Of a stretch of 64,000 bases of DNA, positions 37,521 to 48,809 are shown one piece after another (within the stretch, counting starts at the first letter, position 1; each line of letters starts with the position of its first letter). The position numbers were made by a program, and so were the translations under genes. The stretch lies in the NCBI RefSeq assembly GCF_022539665.2, contig NC_081339.1, forward strand, positions 3,466,517-3,530,516. The letters are read 5' to 3'. The DNA is from Daphnia carinata (taxonomy: Eukaryota; Arthropoda; Branchiopoda; Diplostraca; Daphniidae). The notes under the pieces are model-generated. The model was given only the letters and a program-made list of their open reading frames with translations. It ran no database searches and had not been told where the DNA came from.

Positions 37521-40500
37521 ATGGCAAACCGTGAAAATTCTAAAGCAACTATTGGCCAGCTTTTTGCTGGAAAGAACTTAGTCTGCAGAAATGAATTATT
37601 TCTAGGCAGTTGGGTTGACCCAAAGCAGTACCACAGCAATCTATTTAAAGGAACCTGGAAGGAAAAAGAAGTCGCCGTCAGAAGAAACCAGAAAACGGAA
37701 TGTCACAGTCAGTGGGAGAAGCTGGTCGCACGCCATGAAAAAGGAACATTGAACCACGAAAACGTCTTGAAGATTATCGGATTCGCCGAGGACACTGAAT
37801 GGAGGTAAATTATTTACAATTACATTGTGTTTCCCATTTGGCAACTCAGCGTTAAATAGGTGAAAAGGTAGGCAATTTTTTTCTTGCTTCTTCATTTCTT
37901 TTTATTACCTATTGTGCCTCTGTGAAAATTTTTTGTGAAATTGACAATTAATGAAACAATTTCGAACAGATATTTTGCTCTTGAACTGTTCTATGACACA
38001 CTCAAACAAAGATGCCGTTACGGTAATGACCACGGATTACCTTCCGATGCTTTATTCCTTCTCCAGATGGCTAGTGGAATCAACTATATTCATAGGTAAT
38101 AAAACGTTTCTTCATGATTCTGTCATACCTTATGAAAAAGATTACTTATTTCAGCAAGGGGCTTGTTCATGGCAATCTAAATCCAAATACGGTTCTCTTC
38201 GCTTATTCCATACCACCTCGGGTGAAGATTTCGGAATTCGGGCTAACCAACTCGACCGATTTCAGTTCGGCAACTGATTCTGTCGAATCAGATGTAGCGG
38301 ATGAACTTTCAAACAAGAACGAAAAGGATCAATATAAGCAAATTTATCAACAGTATTTAGAGCTTAGTCACCCAAAGTACTGGAAGAGGAGAAATAGATC
38401 CGGTGCATTACATGAAGATTCAATCCCAACCGCCACCGTCCATGATGATGTCTTCGCCGCTGGATGCTTGTTCTTCTATTTGCTAAAAAAAGGTTCACAT
38501 CCTTTTGGCAGTCCGAAGCAAATTCTAACCAACATTTCCGAGTCACGGCCAATCAACCTAAATAGTTAAATTATTACTTTTTCCTCTCACTTGCCAAAGT
38601 TGTCCTAATACAATTATTTTATTGCAGAATTATCATCGAAGCATTTTGCTTATCAGTCGATCAAAAACATGATTGGAAAGCCACCGGCGGACGGAACTCA
38701 GCTTTTAGTCATAGCAGCTTCGGAACTCGCTGAAATTCTTCCTGGTATGTCTTATTTAAAGTTGCAAAGAAAAACAATTTAATTGTTTCCTTGTCACGCA
38801 TAGTAAATATCGATGAGAACAAAAAACTTGGCGCAGGTGCATTTGGAGTCGTGTTTGAAGGAACATATCAAAGAAAAAGGGTAGCAATCAAGAGAGTATT
38901 TGTTCAAGGTGGTGATCATGAAAGTAAAGTATCTGAAATACGCGAAGCTGAGATACCCAAGGAACTCAACCACGAAAATGTTTTGCAACTCTTGAACGTC
39001 GACTTTCAAACAGATGAACGATACCTGTAAGATATTTGCTTGTAATTATCATAATAACTGAATTAGTTTTTTTTTATTGAATTTGATAGATTTCTTGTGC
39101 TTGAACTTTGCGCTGGAACACTTGAAGACTGTGTTAAGAAAGGAAGGAAAGGCTTCAATTTGCCTAGAGATGCACAAGTTCTCTACCAGATTGCCAACGG
39201 GCTGGATTACATTCATGCAAGCAGATTGGTCCACCGAGATATAAAACCAGAAAATGTTTTGATTTCTTTAACTAGTCCAGCCCAAATAAAAATATCGGAT
39301 TTCGGGTTTTGTAAAAAAGTGAACGTGCGTGGAAGTTTTTCGCAGAGTGCATTGAAAGGAACTTGGAGTTGGATGGCTCCGGAAATGTTGGTGATTTTGA
39401 ACGAAGCAGAAGACAACGAACAAGACACTCTCCCGCGTGGAACAATACAAAGCGACACATATTCAGCGGGTTGCGTATTTTTCTACTTTCTTACGAATGG
39501 CAACCATCCTTTTGGAACTTATCCTTATGCCATACCAAACGTATTAGAAAACAACCCAACGGCACTCATCACTGCAGAAAGTAATTATTTTTTAAATTTG
39601 GTAATTTGCTTTAAAATAAAAATAATTGCGTAACTGCTCGAAATACGACTTTCAGATCTACCAAAGGATCATTTTGCATACATCTTAATCGAAAACATGA
39701 TCAAAAGGTTACCAGAAAGAATCACGTTACCGGAAGTCATGAAGCAACTCCACCCTTTACTACCTGCACCTAAACGTAAGATGTTCTATTACATATTCGG
39801 TTTCACCTAACGTCAGGGAGAGTTACTGCATAGATACGAAAATTATAGATACAAAGCATAGAAACAAAAATTGCCCCCCGTTACCGAATTTTAATTTAAT
39901 GAGCAGGAGAATTTAGGCCAGTTCAGAAAAAGCTCTCACACGGTGAAATGATTGATCTCGGCCATGTAACCATCATTAGTCGTTTTCATCCAATCGAGCC
40001 GGTACTAGCACGTGGATCTACACGAGTAATGATATTCAAAGCAGCAAATGTATTCATACCATTCTCGAATTGGAAAATCGAAATTGTACTTTCTGTTCAA
40101 GATCAATACCTGGGCGAAATTTCTGCACTTGAATGGAGCGTAAGTCTTCAACGAATTATTCATAAGAGTGACCAATGACTGTACGTTATCTTTCTAGTAA
40201 ATATTTTAATTAGTCAGATGGAACTCAACTGGCTGCTGGACGAGCTAACGGTGTAGTCATGGTATGGCGCTACCCAACTGGTGAAACCCTCGTCGAAATG
40301 AATGAGCATTCGTCGCGAATCACTGAGATCGCTTGGAATCCTTTCAATTATGATATGCTAGCCATTATTGAAGGAGTAAGTTGAAGCGAATGTTAGGATT
40401 TTACTGCCAGATGATTAACCTTTTAACTATTTCAGGATAACAATCTTACTATATGGGACTTAACCATGACGTGTCAAAAACCAAATAACGGAGACCATAA

Positions 40501-41578
40501 AATCATTCGAGCTCCATTGTTTAAAGACAAGTTCACCTGGATGGTACAATGGGTATCTGAAAACCATATCGCTTTTCCACAAAATGGTTATGTTTTGGTT
40601 GTCAAGATTTATGAGAACATCGAAGCGAAAATAATTTCCAATCGGATGGAAAAATGCTTCATTAACACGGTTTTTTTTTAACACTTGGGGCATAGTGGCA
40701 AAATGCTTCATTTATTTTATGCAACGTCTAGGGTCGCGTCTCTATACAATGGAACCAAGTCAAAAGACTTCTTGTCTTCTATTCTTTCTTCAGCAATTTA
40801 ATTTCGGTATCTTTTTTAATTATATCTGTAAACGTAGCACCTGAGTGTCTAGTAAAGGTTGATGGTTATTTCTTATAAAAACGAGGTTTGGTCTATGGAT
40901 GCGGGCCGGGTTTTCGTAGGACACCCCCTTCACACGTTGGAAGTTTCATCCGGTTGCAACTGCCTAGCACTGCGTCCGACCAGAGAAATGGATAGCCAAG
41001 CGCAAACCACAACAAAATTGCAAACAAGCATAATTATCGCATGGTCGGTCGATGGTTTCCGAAATTACATACCAACACATCCTTTTAATTTCTAACTACG
41101 TATTTATTTACTTTGCATTTTAGCGGATTACTAGGCGGAAACATTGTGATTTGCAATCCCTCTGAAAAGAGTAATAACCGTGTTCTTGACGGGCATTCAA
41201 ATACGATTCATTCTCTTGCTTTTTCGTCCGATGGGCTACTACTAGCCTCATCAGACGGGTCAAAGATAACCATCTGGTGCGCTAAGGTTATACCTTTTTC
41301 AAATTTATATTAGATGAGTGAATTCTACCACTGCTTCACGATCAAAATTTTAGACATGGAAACGAGTTTTTTCCACAAAAACATCGCTTACAGCATACCA
41401 TTTGTCATGGTTTACTGCTAAGTTATCTGGAGGCACCACTGCTCTGCTAGCTTATTCACCAGCATTCAATGTAAGAGACGTTTGCCTTTCCTGTTTGTAC
41501 GGGAAAAAACTAAAAACTATAGACCAGTCAACTAATATTGAACTATCTATACAGATAGAGGCGATCGAGCGACGGTGA
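37521..41578 (+). CDS. IRE1-like pseudokinase + kinase fused to TBL1-like WD40 propeller
   Basis: Predicted signalling protein of about 1,000 residues. Domain 1 (from ATG 37521) is a degenerate kinase: no GxGxxG, VAVRR in place of the catalytic-Lys motif, HGNLNPN for HRDxKPxN and SEFG for DFG. Domain 2 is intact: GAGAFGVVFEG, VAIKRV, HRDIKPEN, SDFGFCKK and an APE-type motif (WMAPEML). Both resemble the IRE1/RNase L kinase family and each ends in a similar F-A-Y...I-NMI segment. Where IRE1 has its KEN RNase domain, the frame continues by a clean splice (AAAC|GTAAG ... GCAG|GAGAA) into WD40 repeats. These show TBL1-like spacing: EISALEW, AAGRANGVVMVWR, ITEIAWNPF, LTIWDL, LISVWSM, IIIAWSVDG, SNTIHSLAFSSDGLLLASSD and ITIWCAK. 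Exons include 37521-37804, 37970-38095, 38154-38567, 39906-40140, 40215-40378, 40436-40669, 40732-40806, 40886-41080, 41126-41287, 41356-41479 and 41555-41578. No transmembrane segment or signal peptide is seen, so it is probably cytosolic or nuclear. Confidence 0.82.
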
Positions 41579-44232
41579 AGATGAAGACGATGGTGCAAAA
41601 CGGAAGAAAAAAAAATATTCAGGTACCATGCAACAATGAAAGAAATAGTGGCAAAAACAAAGGATGCTTTTGCAAAAAGTTAGAAAAACGAAACAAGATA
41701 CATCGCAATTGTTCAACATTTTTTCTAAAATTGAGACGACGTTAATACATGTGGACACCTAACTCGGATAGCTGCTTAAAAAACCTGCTATAAGTCTATT
41801 TTTTAAAAACGCTTTATGAGGCTAACACGTCGCTAAGACAAAAAAAAAAGCCGCCCAAAATTATTGCCGTCGTGTTTTTCGCTCAACATTACTTCCGCTA
41901 TCGGTGCAAATCAAAAGGGCAAAAAAGCTATTATAGGCGACAAGAAACAAAAAGGTCCATCAGTAACGAAAGTACTAAAAATAAAAGTAGTTTTAGACTT
42001 ACATATTGATGTATCGTAGTGAACTTCAACAATCCGCATTCAATAACGGCGGGCACATCCCACAGTGGTTTATGTTTCTAAATCCGAACGCTGCGTCCAA
42101 TAATTCCATCTGCTATTAAGTATAGAGAAATACAAATATTTAAAAAAATAAATAGACCATTAGAAGTCAAACTGCAAATATGGCTGTATGATTTACCATA
42201 GGGATGGGTTCGATATCTGTCGTTTTACGGAACACAGTCAAACTTCACACTATGGTACCAATATTCGAACATGAAACGCTCAACAATGGTAGGGAAAAAA
42301 AAGAGAAAGAAAAGATCCTACTCTTCAATATTTTTAAACAAAACGCACATAGATTCCAATGCGTTTTTGAAGTGCTAAGTCTAAATCGCACAATGCTTTT
42401 AGGAGAATGTTCCTTACACCATTCGACAGAGAATTTAGAAATTTTTGCCAAACACAGGGATTTCTGGAGAATGAAAGAACAAGGCTACAATGACGTATTT
42501 ACATTGACGATCTCTGTGCACGATCTCTGTGCACGTTTGTACCAACGGTTTGGCACGAATAGAATTGCGGCTGATATACTATTCAGCTTAACCTACGTAT
42601 AACTACTGACGTCATACACGCGATTCATTAGGCGTTCTGTTTATAGCGAACGGAACCATAAAAAAAATATCGCACTCATTGGTCTGCGTCTTAAAGCGTC
42701 AAAGCCACAAAGTCTAACGAAAGCCGTTTAAAATAATCTTAACAGCGTATTATTATTTCAATGCTATAGAAAGCTTGGAAATTTCATTGGAACATTCATT
42801 GGCTAGCTGAAACAAATGCTTTATAGAAAAAATAGTCTTGTACATTAGCTTGTTTTTTAAATGTCATGCTTGGTAGTTAAAAAGAATATAAATAATGATA
42901 TGCAAACTTAAAATCTCACCATGTGCTAAACTTCCATCTGAAATACAATGGCTGTATTCAGAATGCATCTGTTGACGTGGATCCTGCGGGCAAACATTGG
43001 GAAGGTGTAGAGTAGAAAATGAGCACTGAAGGTAACATCAAGGCACGTCTGGAATTCACCATCTACAAGGGAGACATGAAAACCAATGATTAAGGTAAAA
43101 AACACAAATATCATTTAACTTGAAAAAGTTTCTGATCAATAGTGCAAACTATCTGAAATGGAATAGTTCACAAAACATACCTTGGCAACCATAATCTCAA
43201 ATCCTATCTCAGCATCAACTATTTAGACTGCCAATGGATACTAATGGAATGGTGCAGTGATATCCAATGTAGGTAGCCTCTCTTCTCGTCTGCCATACAG
43301 GCAAACATGAAGCAAGGAATTTGAATCTGTGCCAATTTCTACCTAGATTAATAAATACCATTTCAAATATGGGTTAGACAAGATTCATTCAACAGAAAAA
43401 TTTTAAATCACTGAACTGACATACCCTAACTTTTTCAGTAGTCTGGCCTCAGTGAGAGAAACATTATTAAGCACCTATTTTGTAAAAGAAATCTATTGCT
43501 GAGTCTGCTTAGGCTATATTTCATCAACATTCACAAAAATGTATACATACATGAAAAGAAAATTCGACTTTCATGAAACTTTTTGGGGATATCACTATTT
43601 GATTCGTAAACTGTTATATTGGTCACTCGTTTTTTATATTTTATCTACACATGAACTTCGAATCAAAAGAAAGAAATGAGTACGCTCGCTTCCAACTCTC
43701 CATAACGAAACAATTTGCCATCGGCCTTGTCGAATGGCGGGATATTTTCGTACCCGTGCAATTTTTGTTGACGGACGCTATTTTGCAGCGGCAGCGCCAA
43801 ATAGCTATCCCTAATGCTGCTGCAAAATATCGTTTCGTCATCAGAAATTGAAGCGGCATTAACATTTTCCCGCCATTCGGAGGGCGGAAAGGGTCGAAAG
43901 CTTATGGAGGGAAAGGAGATGGAGGCGTGATGCGAGTCGGGCCCAGAGATGGTCAGGCCCGGCTTGCGAGATACCTAGTCCCTAGATGATTCCCAACCCC
44001 TGTTGGAGGCGTTCCTCGTTTTTGGAGAATGTTGTGAACTAGAGCCACCATACTAAATGGTGCACTATCCTTATTGTTGTTGTTAACGGTAGCGCGTTCG
44101 AAAGGTTTCTTTTAATTATTTTACTATTCAAGGTTTTGATTACCTTATATTAGCATAGTTCAAATGTAAACCGTTACACCTATCCTTTATCTTTAAATCA
44201 GAAATTACATACACTACACACTGGCACTGAAC
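41579..44232. other. Gene-poor interval before ARP6
   Basis: About 2.65 kb. It contains a 132-codon ORF at 42204-42602 (+) with no recognisable domains and a tandem 14-bp duplication (near 42510-42540), probably fortuitous. A block at about 42920-43340 has minus-strand exon-like pieces that I could not identify. A long imperfect hairpin lies at 43732-43878. No gene is supported with confidence. Confidence 0.35.
43732..43878. repeat. ~147-bp imperfect inverted repeat (hairpin)
   Basis: Outer arms GAATGGCGGGA (43732 on) and TCCCGCCATTC (ending 43878) are exact inverses. Inner arms also pair: CAATTTTTG with CAGAAATTG, TGACGGACG with CGTTTCGTCA, and ATTTTGCAGC with GCTGCAAAAT. The centre is near 43805. 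The whole forms one long stem with bulges. It may be a small foldback element or MITE, or a hairpin RNA gene. No target-site duplication was confirmed. Confidence 0.65.
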
Positions 44233-45815
44233 ATGGCTGCCAAACATATCTTCGTGTTGGACAATGGCGGATTTAACATAAAAGCCGGCTTTGCAAATAA
44301 TTCAGAACCACGGTAAATTTAATTTAAGTAACCCATGCCCGAGTCATAGATAAATTTGTTTTAAGAGTTATGCCAAATGCAGTGATGAAAGCAAAGAGTG
44401 AGAGGAGAAGACCATTCATAGGAGATCAGGTTGATGAATGCCGGGATGTTTCTGGTCTCTACTACATTCTACCAGTTCAGAAGGTACAAACCTAAACTCA
44501 AATAATTAAACAGTAAAATTTACTGGATACTGACATATCAATAATTTAGGGCTATCTGATAAACTGGGATACCCAAAAAGATGTGTGGGATTACTTGATG
44601 GGGAAAGACTGTTTCAATGTTCACATAAATACTATGTCACTTGTTTTGACTCAACCATATTTGAATTTCCAATCTATACAAGAAGGACTTTGTGAATACT
44701 GGTTTGAAGAAATGGAATGTGAATCTCTTCTTACAATTAACCGTAAGTTTTGGTAGTTTTGAAATCGTTAACTTTGTTTTGCTTAGTCTTTACATGGTGG
44801 ATACTTTTACAGCTGGAACACTGAGCGCCTACAAATATGGAAAGGAAAACCCCTCAGAACTCTGCTGCTTGGTCGTGGATTGTGGTTACAGTTTTACTCA
44901 TCTGATTCCTTATGTACAAGGAAAGAAGATCACAGAATTTGTTCATAGAATCGAAATTGGTGGGAAAATGTTGACCAACCATTTGAAAGACATAATTTCG
45001 TATAGGTAAATCCCACAAAACAGTAACAGGAAAAGGAATCGATACTACATATGCCTTTTTTTCTTTTATAGGCAATTGAATGTCATGGATGAAACGTATG
45101 TTATCAACCAGTTGAAAGAAGACACCTGCTTTGTATCAACAGATTTCAATGGCGACATGGCGATAGCTCAAAAGAAAGGGAAAGACAATCCATACGTCGT
45201 AGATTACGTCCTTCCAGATTTCACAACCATTCGGAGAGGGTACATGCGACCGAAGGATGAAGCAGGGTCAGGTGAACAGGTACAAATCGTTGCATCGTTT
45301 CTTAATATGCTCTTTGGTTGTTGTAATCTAGCATGATTTGTACTTGGTACAGGTTATAAGGATGAACAATGAAAGGTTCGCTGTCCCCGAGTTACTCTTC
45401 CACCCGTCTGATATTGGAATCCAGCAGATGGGCGTATCAGAAGCCATCGTCTACGTGATTGAACAGTTTCCATCGGAAGTGCAGTATCATTTGTACAAGA
45501 ACATTCTACTGATTGGTGGATCCTGCTCTTTGCCCAACTTTAAAGAAAGGGTAGAAAAAGATGTGCGAACAATGGCTCCGGCCGAATGCGAAGTCCGCAT
45601 CAATTTGGCATCCAAGTATACGAAAATATTTTATACTTTAATACTGTACTATTTCAATAGACTAACCACCCATTTCCATCCATAGCCCAGTCACAGATGC
45701 CTGGCGTGGCGGGTGTGTCTTAACGAAAGATCCCCATTTTTCTTCCCAACTTGTGACACGACGAGAATACGAAGAACATGGATTTTCATTGTGTCAGCAA
45801 CGATTCGATGTGTGA
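44233..45815 (+). CDS. ACTR6: Actin-related protein 6 (ARP6)
   Basis: Nuclear actin-related protein, a subunit of the SRCAP/SWR1 complex that deposits H2A.Z; in flies it is also linked to HP1 heterochromatin. The start ATG is at 44233 (MAAKHIFVLDNGGFNIKAGF). Exons are about 44233-44312, 44367-44483, 44551-44733, 44813-45005, 45072-45280, 45353-45614 and 45686-45815. The protein is about 400 residues, as in the family. Family blocks include SGLYYILPVQKGYLINWDTQ, NPSELCCLVVDCGYSFTH, GKMLTNHLKDIISYRQLNVM, ETYVINQLKED, VDYVLPDFTTI, NERFAVPELLFHPSDIGIQQ and NILLIGGSCSLPNF. The C terminus (REYEEHGFSLCQQRFDV) is also typical. A poly(A) signal AATAAA lies at 45828-45833, 13 nt past the stop, so the 3' UTR is very short. 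Confidence 0.95.
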
Positions 45816-45827
45816 TTTAGGTGATTC

Positions 45828-45833
45828 AATAAA
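45828..45833 (+). terminator. Poly(A) signal of ARP6
   Basis: Canonical AATAAA 13 nt after the ARP6 stop codon, followed by a T-rich run suited to a downstream cleavage element. Confidence 0.75.
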
Positions 45834-47730
45834 GTATCGGTTTTTTTTGTTTTTATTTTCCCACGAGATATGGATAACTATAAGGTTTTGAAACAGTCCT
45901 AGTTAGAGCCGTTCCGAATGCTAGGCACCGTTCACAGGTAGATAATGGTTCCCTGCACTCGGTGTTATTTGTATATTGACTTATTTTCAAGCTGAAAGAC
46001 GCCGATTTGGTTAAGAGATTGCTTTCCGGGGAAATTTTCTATTTCAACGCAATATACCTATCTGAAGGGCGGCTAGGACAGAAATCGGTGTATTACACTG
46101 GCATTATTGATGATGCCGCGAACGTCAACGTCGAACTCAAAAGTAACAGCTAGAAAACGTGATTGTTTATCGTTGACGAAAAGATAAGACTTGTGGCATT
46201 GCCGATATGTAAATATTTGTATATTTTTAATACCAATGTTTCAATTGCATGCATACTAGTTAGTCAAAAAAGGTTAATTAGATATTTGTGCTTCATTTGC
46301 ACCGATTTTCACGAGCTTGCCACAACGTCAAAAAGAAATTACGAACAATTGACCAAAGGGTAAGAATTGTTGAGTTGTTACTCCTTCATTTTCTGGGCAT
46401 GGACTCAACATTCAAGGGCTAATATTTCGCCATCAGAACGATAATCCCAGATAACACTAAGATGATTATGTCACAGCAGTTACCTGAGTAGTTTGCTGAT
46501 ATTTGGAGCAGAGGCACGTACTGTAAACACAGTTGACGAGTGACAGTTGTCAGTTTTATTTCTATTAGTACAAAGAAACCGTTAAATGATTTTGATGGCC
46601 TGTCAGCTCCAAACTAGGTCCCTTTTTTATGAAAATCAAAGAGGATACCGACTGGCCATTGTTTGTCAAAACTGATTAAAGATTTAAATTATTAAACGCA
46701 TCTCGGTAAAAGCACCAATGGAAAAATATCAAGGCGGAAATTGGCGCCAATCGATACTAATATATCGCATTTCTGCATCGCGATTCACAAGTATCCCGGA
46801 AAACCCCAATGGGTATTGTCAGTCTTCAAACAAGTGTTGCGAAGAAAGTATGTGTTAAAACTGCGTCATCCATTCACTGATACGCTCTTTTTTAAATTCT
46901 GTAGAAGTTTATCTACAAGAAATAGAGTTTTAACATTCATTTCCACATGAATTTAGTGTTCTAGTGCATTTCTGAAAACTTTAACGACCTTCACACTCAC
47001 AACTATCCAACAGACATTCCAGTGCTGGCACGTGTTGATTCGCACGGGTGGAGCTGGTAGGGGTTTTTCAAACACTCGACTTGTTCTGGATTCGATACCC
47101 AAAGGATTTTGGTAAGTTGATTGATTTTGTTTGTTTTCATCTGTTTCTGGTATGTGTAGTAACGTGTTAAATGTAGTTAATAGTTTCCCTAATGTGAGCT
47201 GCAGGCCGACAATTGTGTGCTTCGTGTTTAGTGTGAAAAGGGAATCTTTGACCTAAATGTTGCTGTGTATATATGAATCGAGTAGCTTACTTACCCTGCC
47301 GTAGTGAAACCCATGGAATACTTTCAGTTATCCATGCATTTTATTTTTTTTCGTTTTTCCAACGTTCGCCTAGTATTTGATACACCCCTAATAGCCAAAG
47401 GCAAAGTTTCACGTTTCTCTCGATTTTCCAAGTAGTAAAACAGCTGCAAGAGCTAGAAAAGACGACCGTTTGACAAAAGGCGCCATAAAGTGTGTGCCAT
47501 AGTTCAATGGAAAAAGTATTAACTATTTGGCTTTGCCTGCTGAATGCCACAGTTCTTTTACAAACATCTCAGATATCAACGCCGGGGCTTAGTCTTTGTT
47601 TTTCCGTTTGGTCTCCTCTGTTTTGTTAACAGAAGCCAAATGCAGTCGCGTTTGGTTGTGTCCTACCCAGTCTTACTGATCGGTTGGAGCTTAAAGCGTA
47701 TTACGTACAGGGACAAATACGGGAGAGAGA
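45834..47730. other. Intergenic, no supported gene
   Basis: About 1.9 kb, AT-rich. It holds only short ORFs without recognisable domains. The part immediately before 47731 probably contains 5' UTR or promoter of the next gene. Confidence 0.35.
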
Positions 47731-48335
47731 ATGGTGTTGACGGAGAACGAGTTGCTCATGGCGATTACCAAGTCCCAATCGGACAGGCGAATTCGGTTTG
47801 CACTGTCCACGCGTCGAAAGACGGCAAACTTCAGTGAACAGGCTGCTTGCGATAGAGAGATCCAACGTTACTTATCTCGCAAAGGAACGGCGGCTTATCG
47901 ATTCAACTGTTGTGTTGTCCACCAGCCATGGCGCTTCAATCAGGTAGCATATTAAACGGCATTGCTTCGCTGAATCTGAATTAGTGAATTTATGCAAAAT
48001 TGTATCCTATTGTCAGATAACAGCAACGATTGATCACGGATGGGACGAATTCGGACCGACTAACGAATCGCTTCACGCTATTTACCGCACCTTACCATTT
48101 TATGAACAACCAAACAAAGTAATCGTTCTGTTTTAACCCTTCTCGTCTGACTATCTTAAGTCTTTCATTCTTTGTGTAGGATGCGTTCTGCAACGAGCAG
48201 ATCAATGATTTGAACAGGAACGCGAACAGGAACGAGCCTAGGGTCAATAGAAACCTTGTAATCGAGTATGACTCGGATAAACCGAAAGGCGAAACAAGCT
48301 GGGGTGTGCGCCTTCTTAGCTGTATCTTCGCGTGA
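47731..48335 (+). CDS. Unidentified small protein, three coding exons
   Basis: About 160 residues read from ATG 47731 (MVLTENELLMAITKSQSDRR). Exons are about 47731-47943, 48018-48118 and 48180-48335, joined by GT-AG introns of 60-75 nt in phase 0. The stop TGA is at 48333-48335 and AATAAA lies at 48447-48452. The sequence is polar and has no signal peptide or membrane segment. Notable stretches are QRYLSRKGTAAYRFNCCVVH, ATIDHGWDEFGPTNESLHAI and an Asn/Arg-rich NRNANRNEPRVNRN. I do not recognise a family. The clean splice sites and the poly(A) signal argue for a real gene. The frame also stays open a little upstream through an alternative 5' part (AG at about 47709), so the N terminus is uncertain. 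Confidence 0.6.
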
Positions 48336-48809
48336 ACGACATGTTTCCAAGCAACAAATCTTTAAAATTATTCCTCGTTGTCGTACACGCTGTGGTATAT
48401 AACCATTAAATTTTGTTTGTTTTTCTGTATTTTACACGCGTCCCAAAATAAAGATATTCCCCTAGTAGAATGCGATGGTTGGGAAAATTATCTGCCAATT
48501 CGAAAATAAAATTTACTAGACACAAAAATTGAAAACACTGTGATACAGCTAACCGAGTAGAATATTGGATTCGTTTTGCCTAGTTTCCATTTTCCAAGAA
48601 ACCGAAAGAGTTAGTTTGTAAAGACATTAAGACTTGGAGATTTCTGAACCTGTTTAATACGGCCTGGCAACGCCGGTTGCTTAGATTCATCGAAAATTAG
48701 AATTTTGTTTGTTTTGATTGATTGCGGAGTTTCAGTATTGAATTTTTATCCCCCTTACACTAAGTATTGGCCGTCCGCCAGACGTAATATTCCCCTCTTA
48801 ATCGTACTA
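48336..48809. other. Intergenic before the FAM234-like gene
   Basis: About 470 bp with the 3' UTR of the small unidentified gene (poly(A) signal at 48447-48452) and the promoter side of the FAM234-like gene. Nothing else was seen. Confidence 0.4.

Noticed and set aside
40670-40890. Apparent stop and frameshift in the WD40 part of the kinase fusion
   Set aside because: Two GT-AG introns (about 40670-40731 and 40807-40885) restore the frame and recreate a normal WD repeat end (LIS|VWSM), so no break is needed.
42204-42602. 132-codon ORF
   Set aside because: No recognisable domain, no splice context, and it includes a simple tandem duplication; likely chance.
42920-43340. Minus-strand exon-like pieces (CLYGRREERLPTLDI, DAEIGFEIMVAK)
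   Set aside because: They could not be joined into a convincing frame or assigned to a family; perhaps a gene relic, but not supported.
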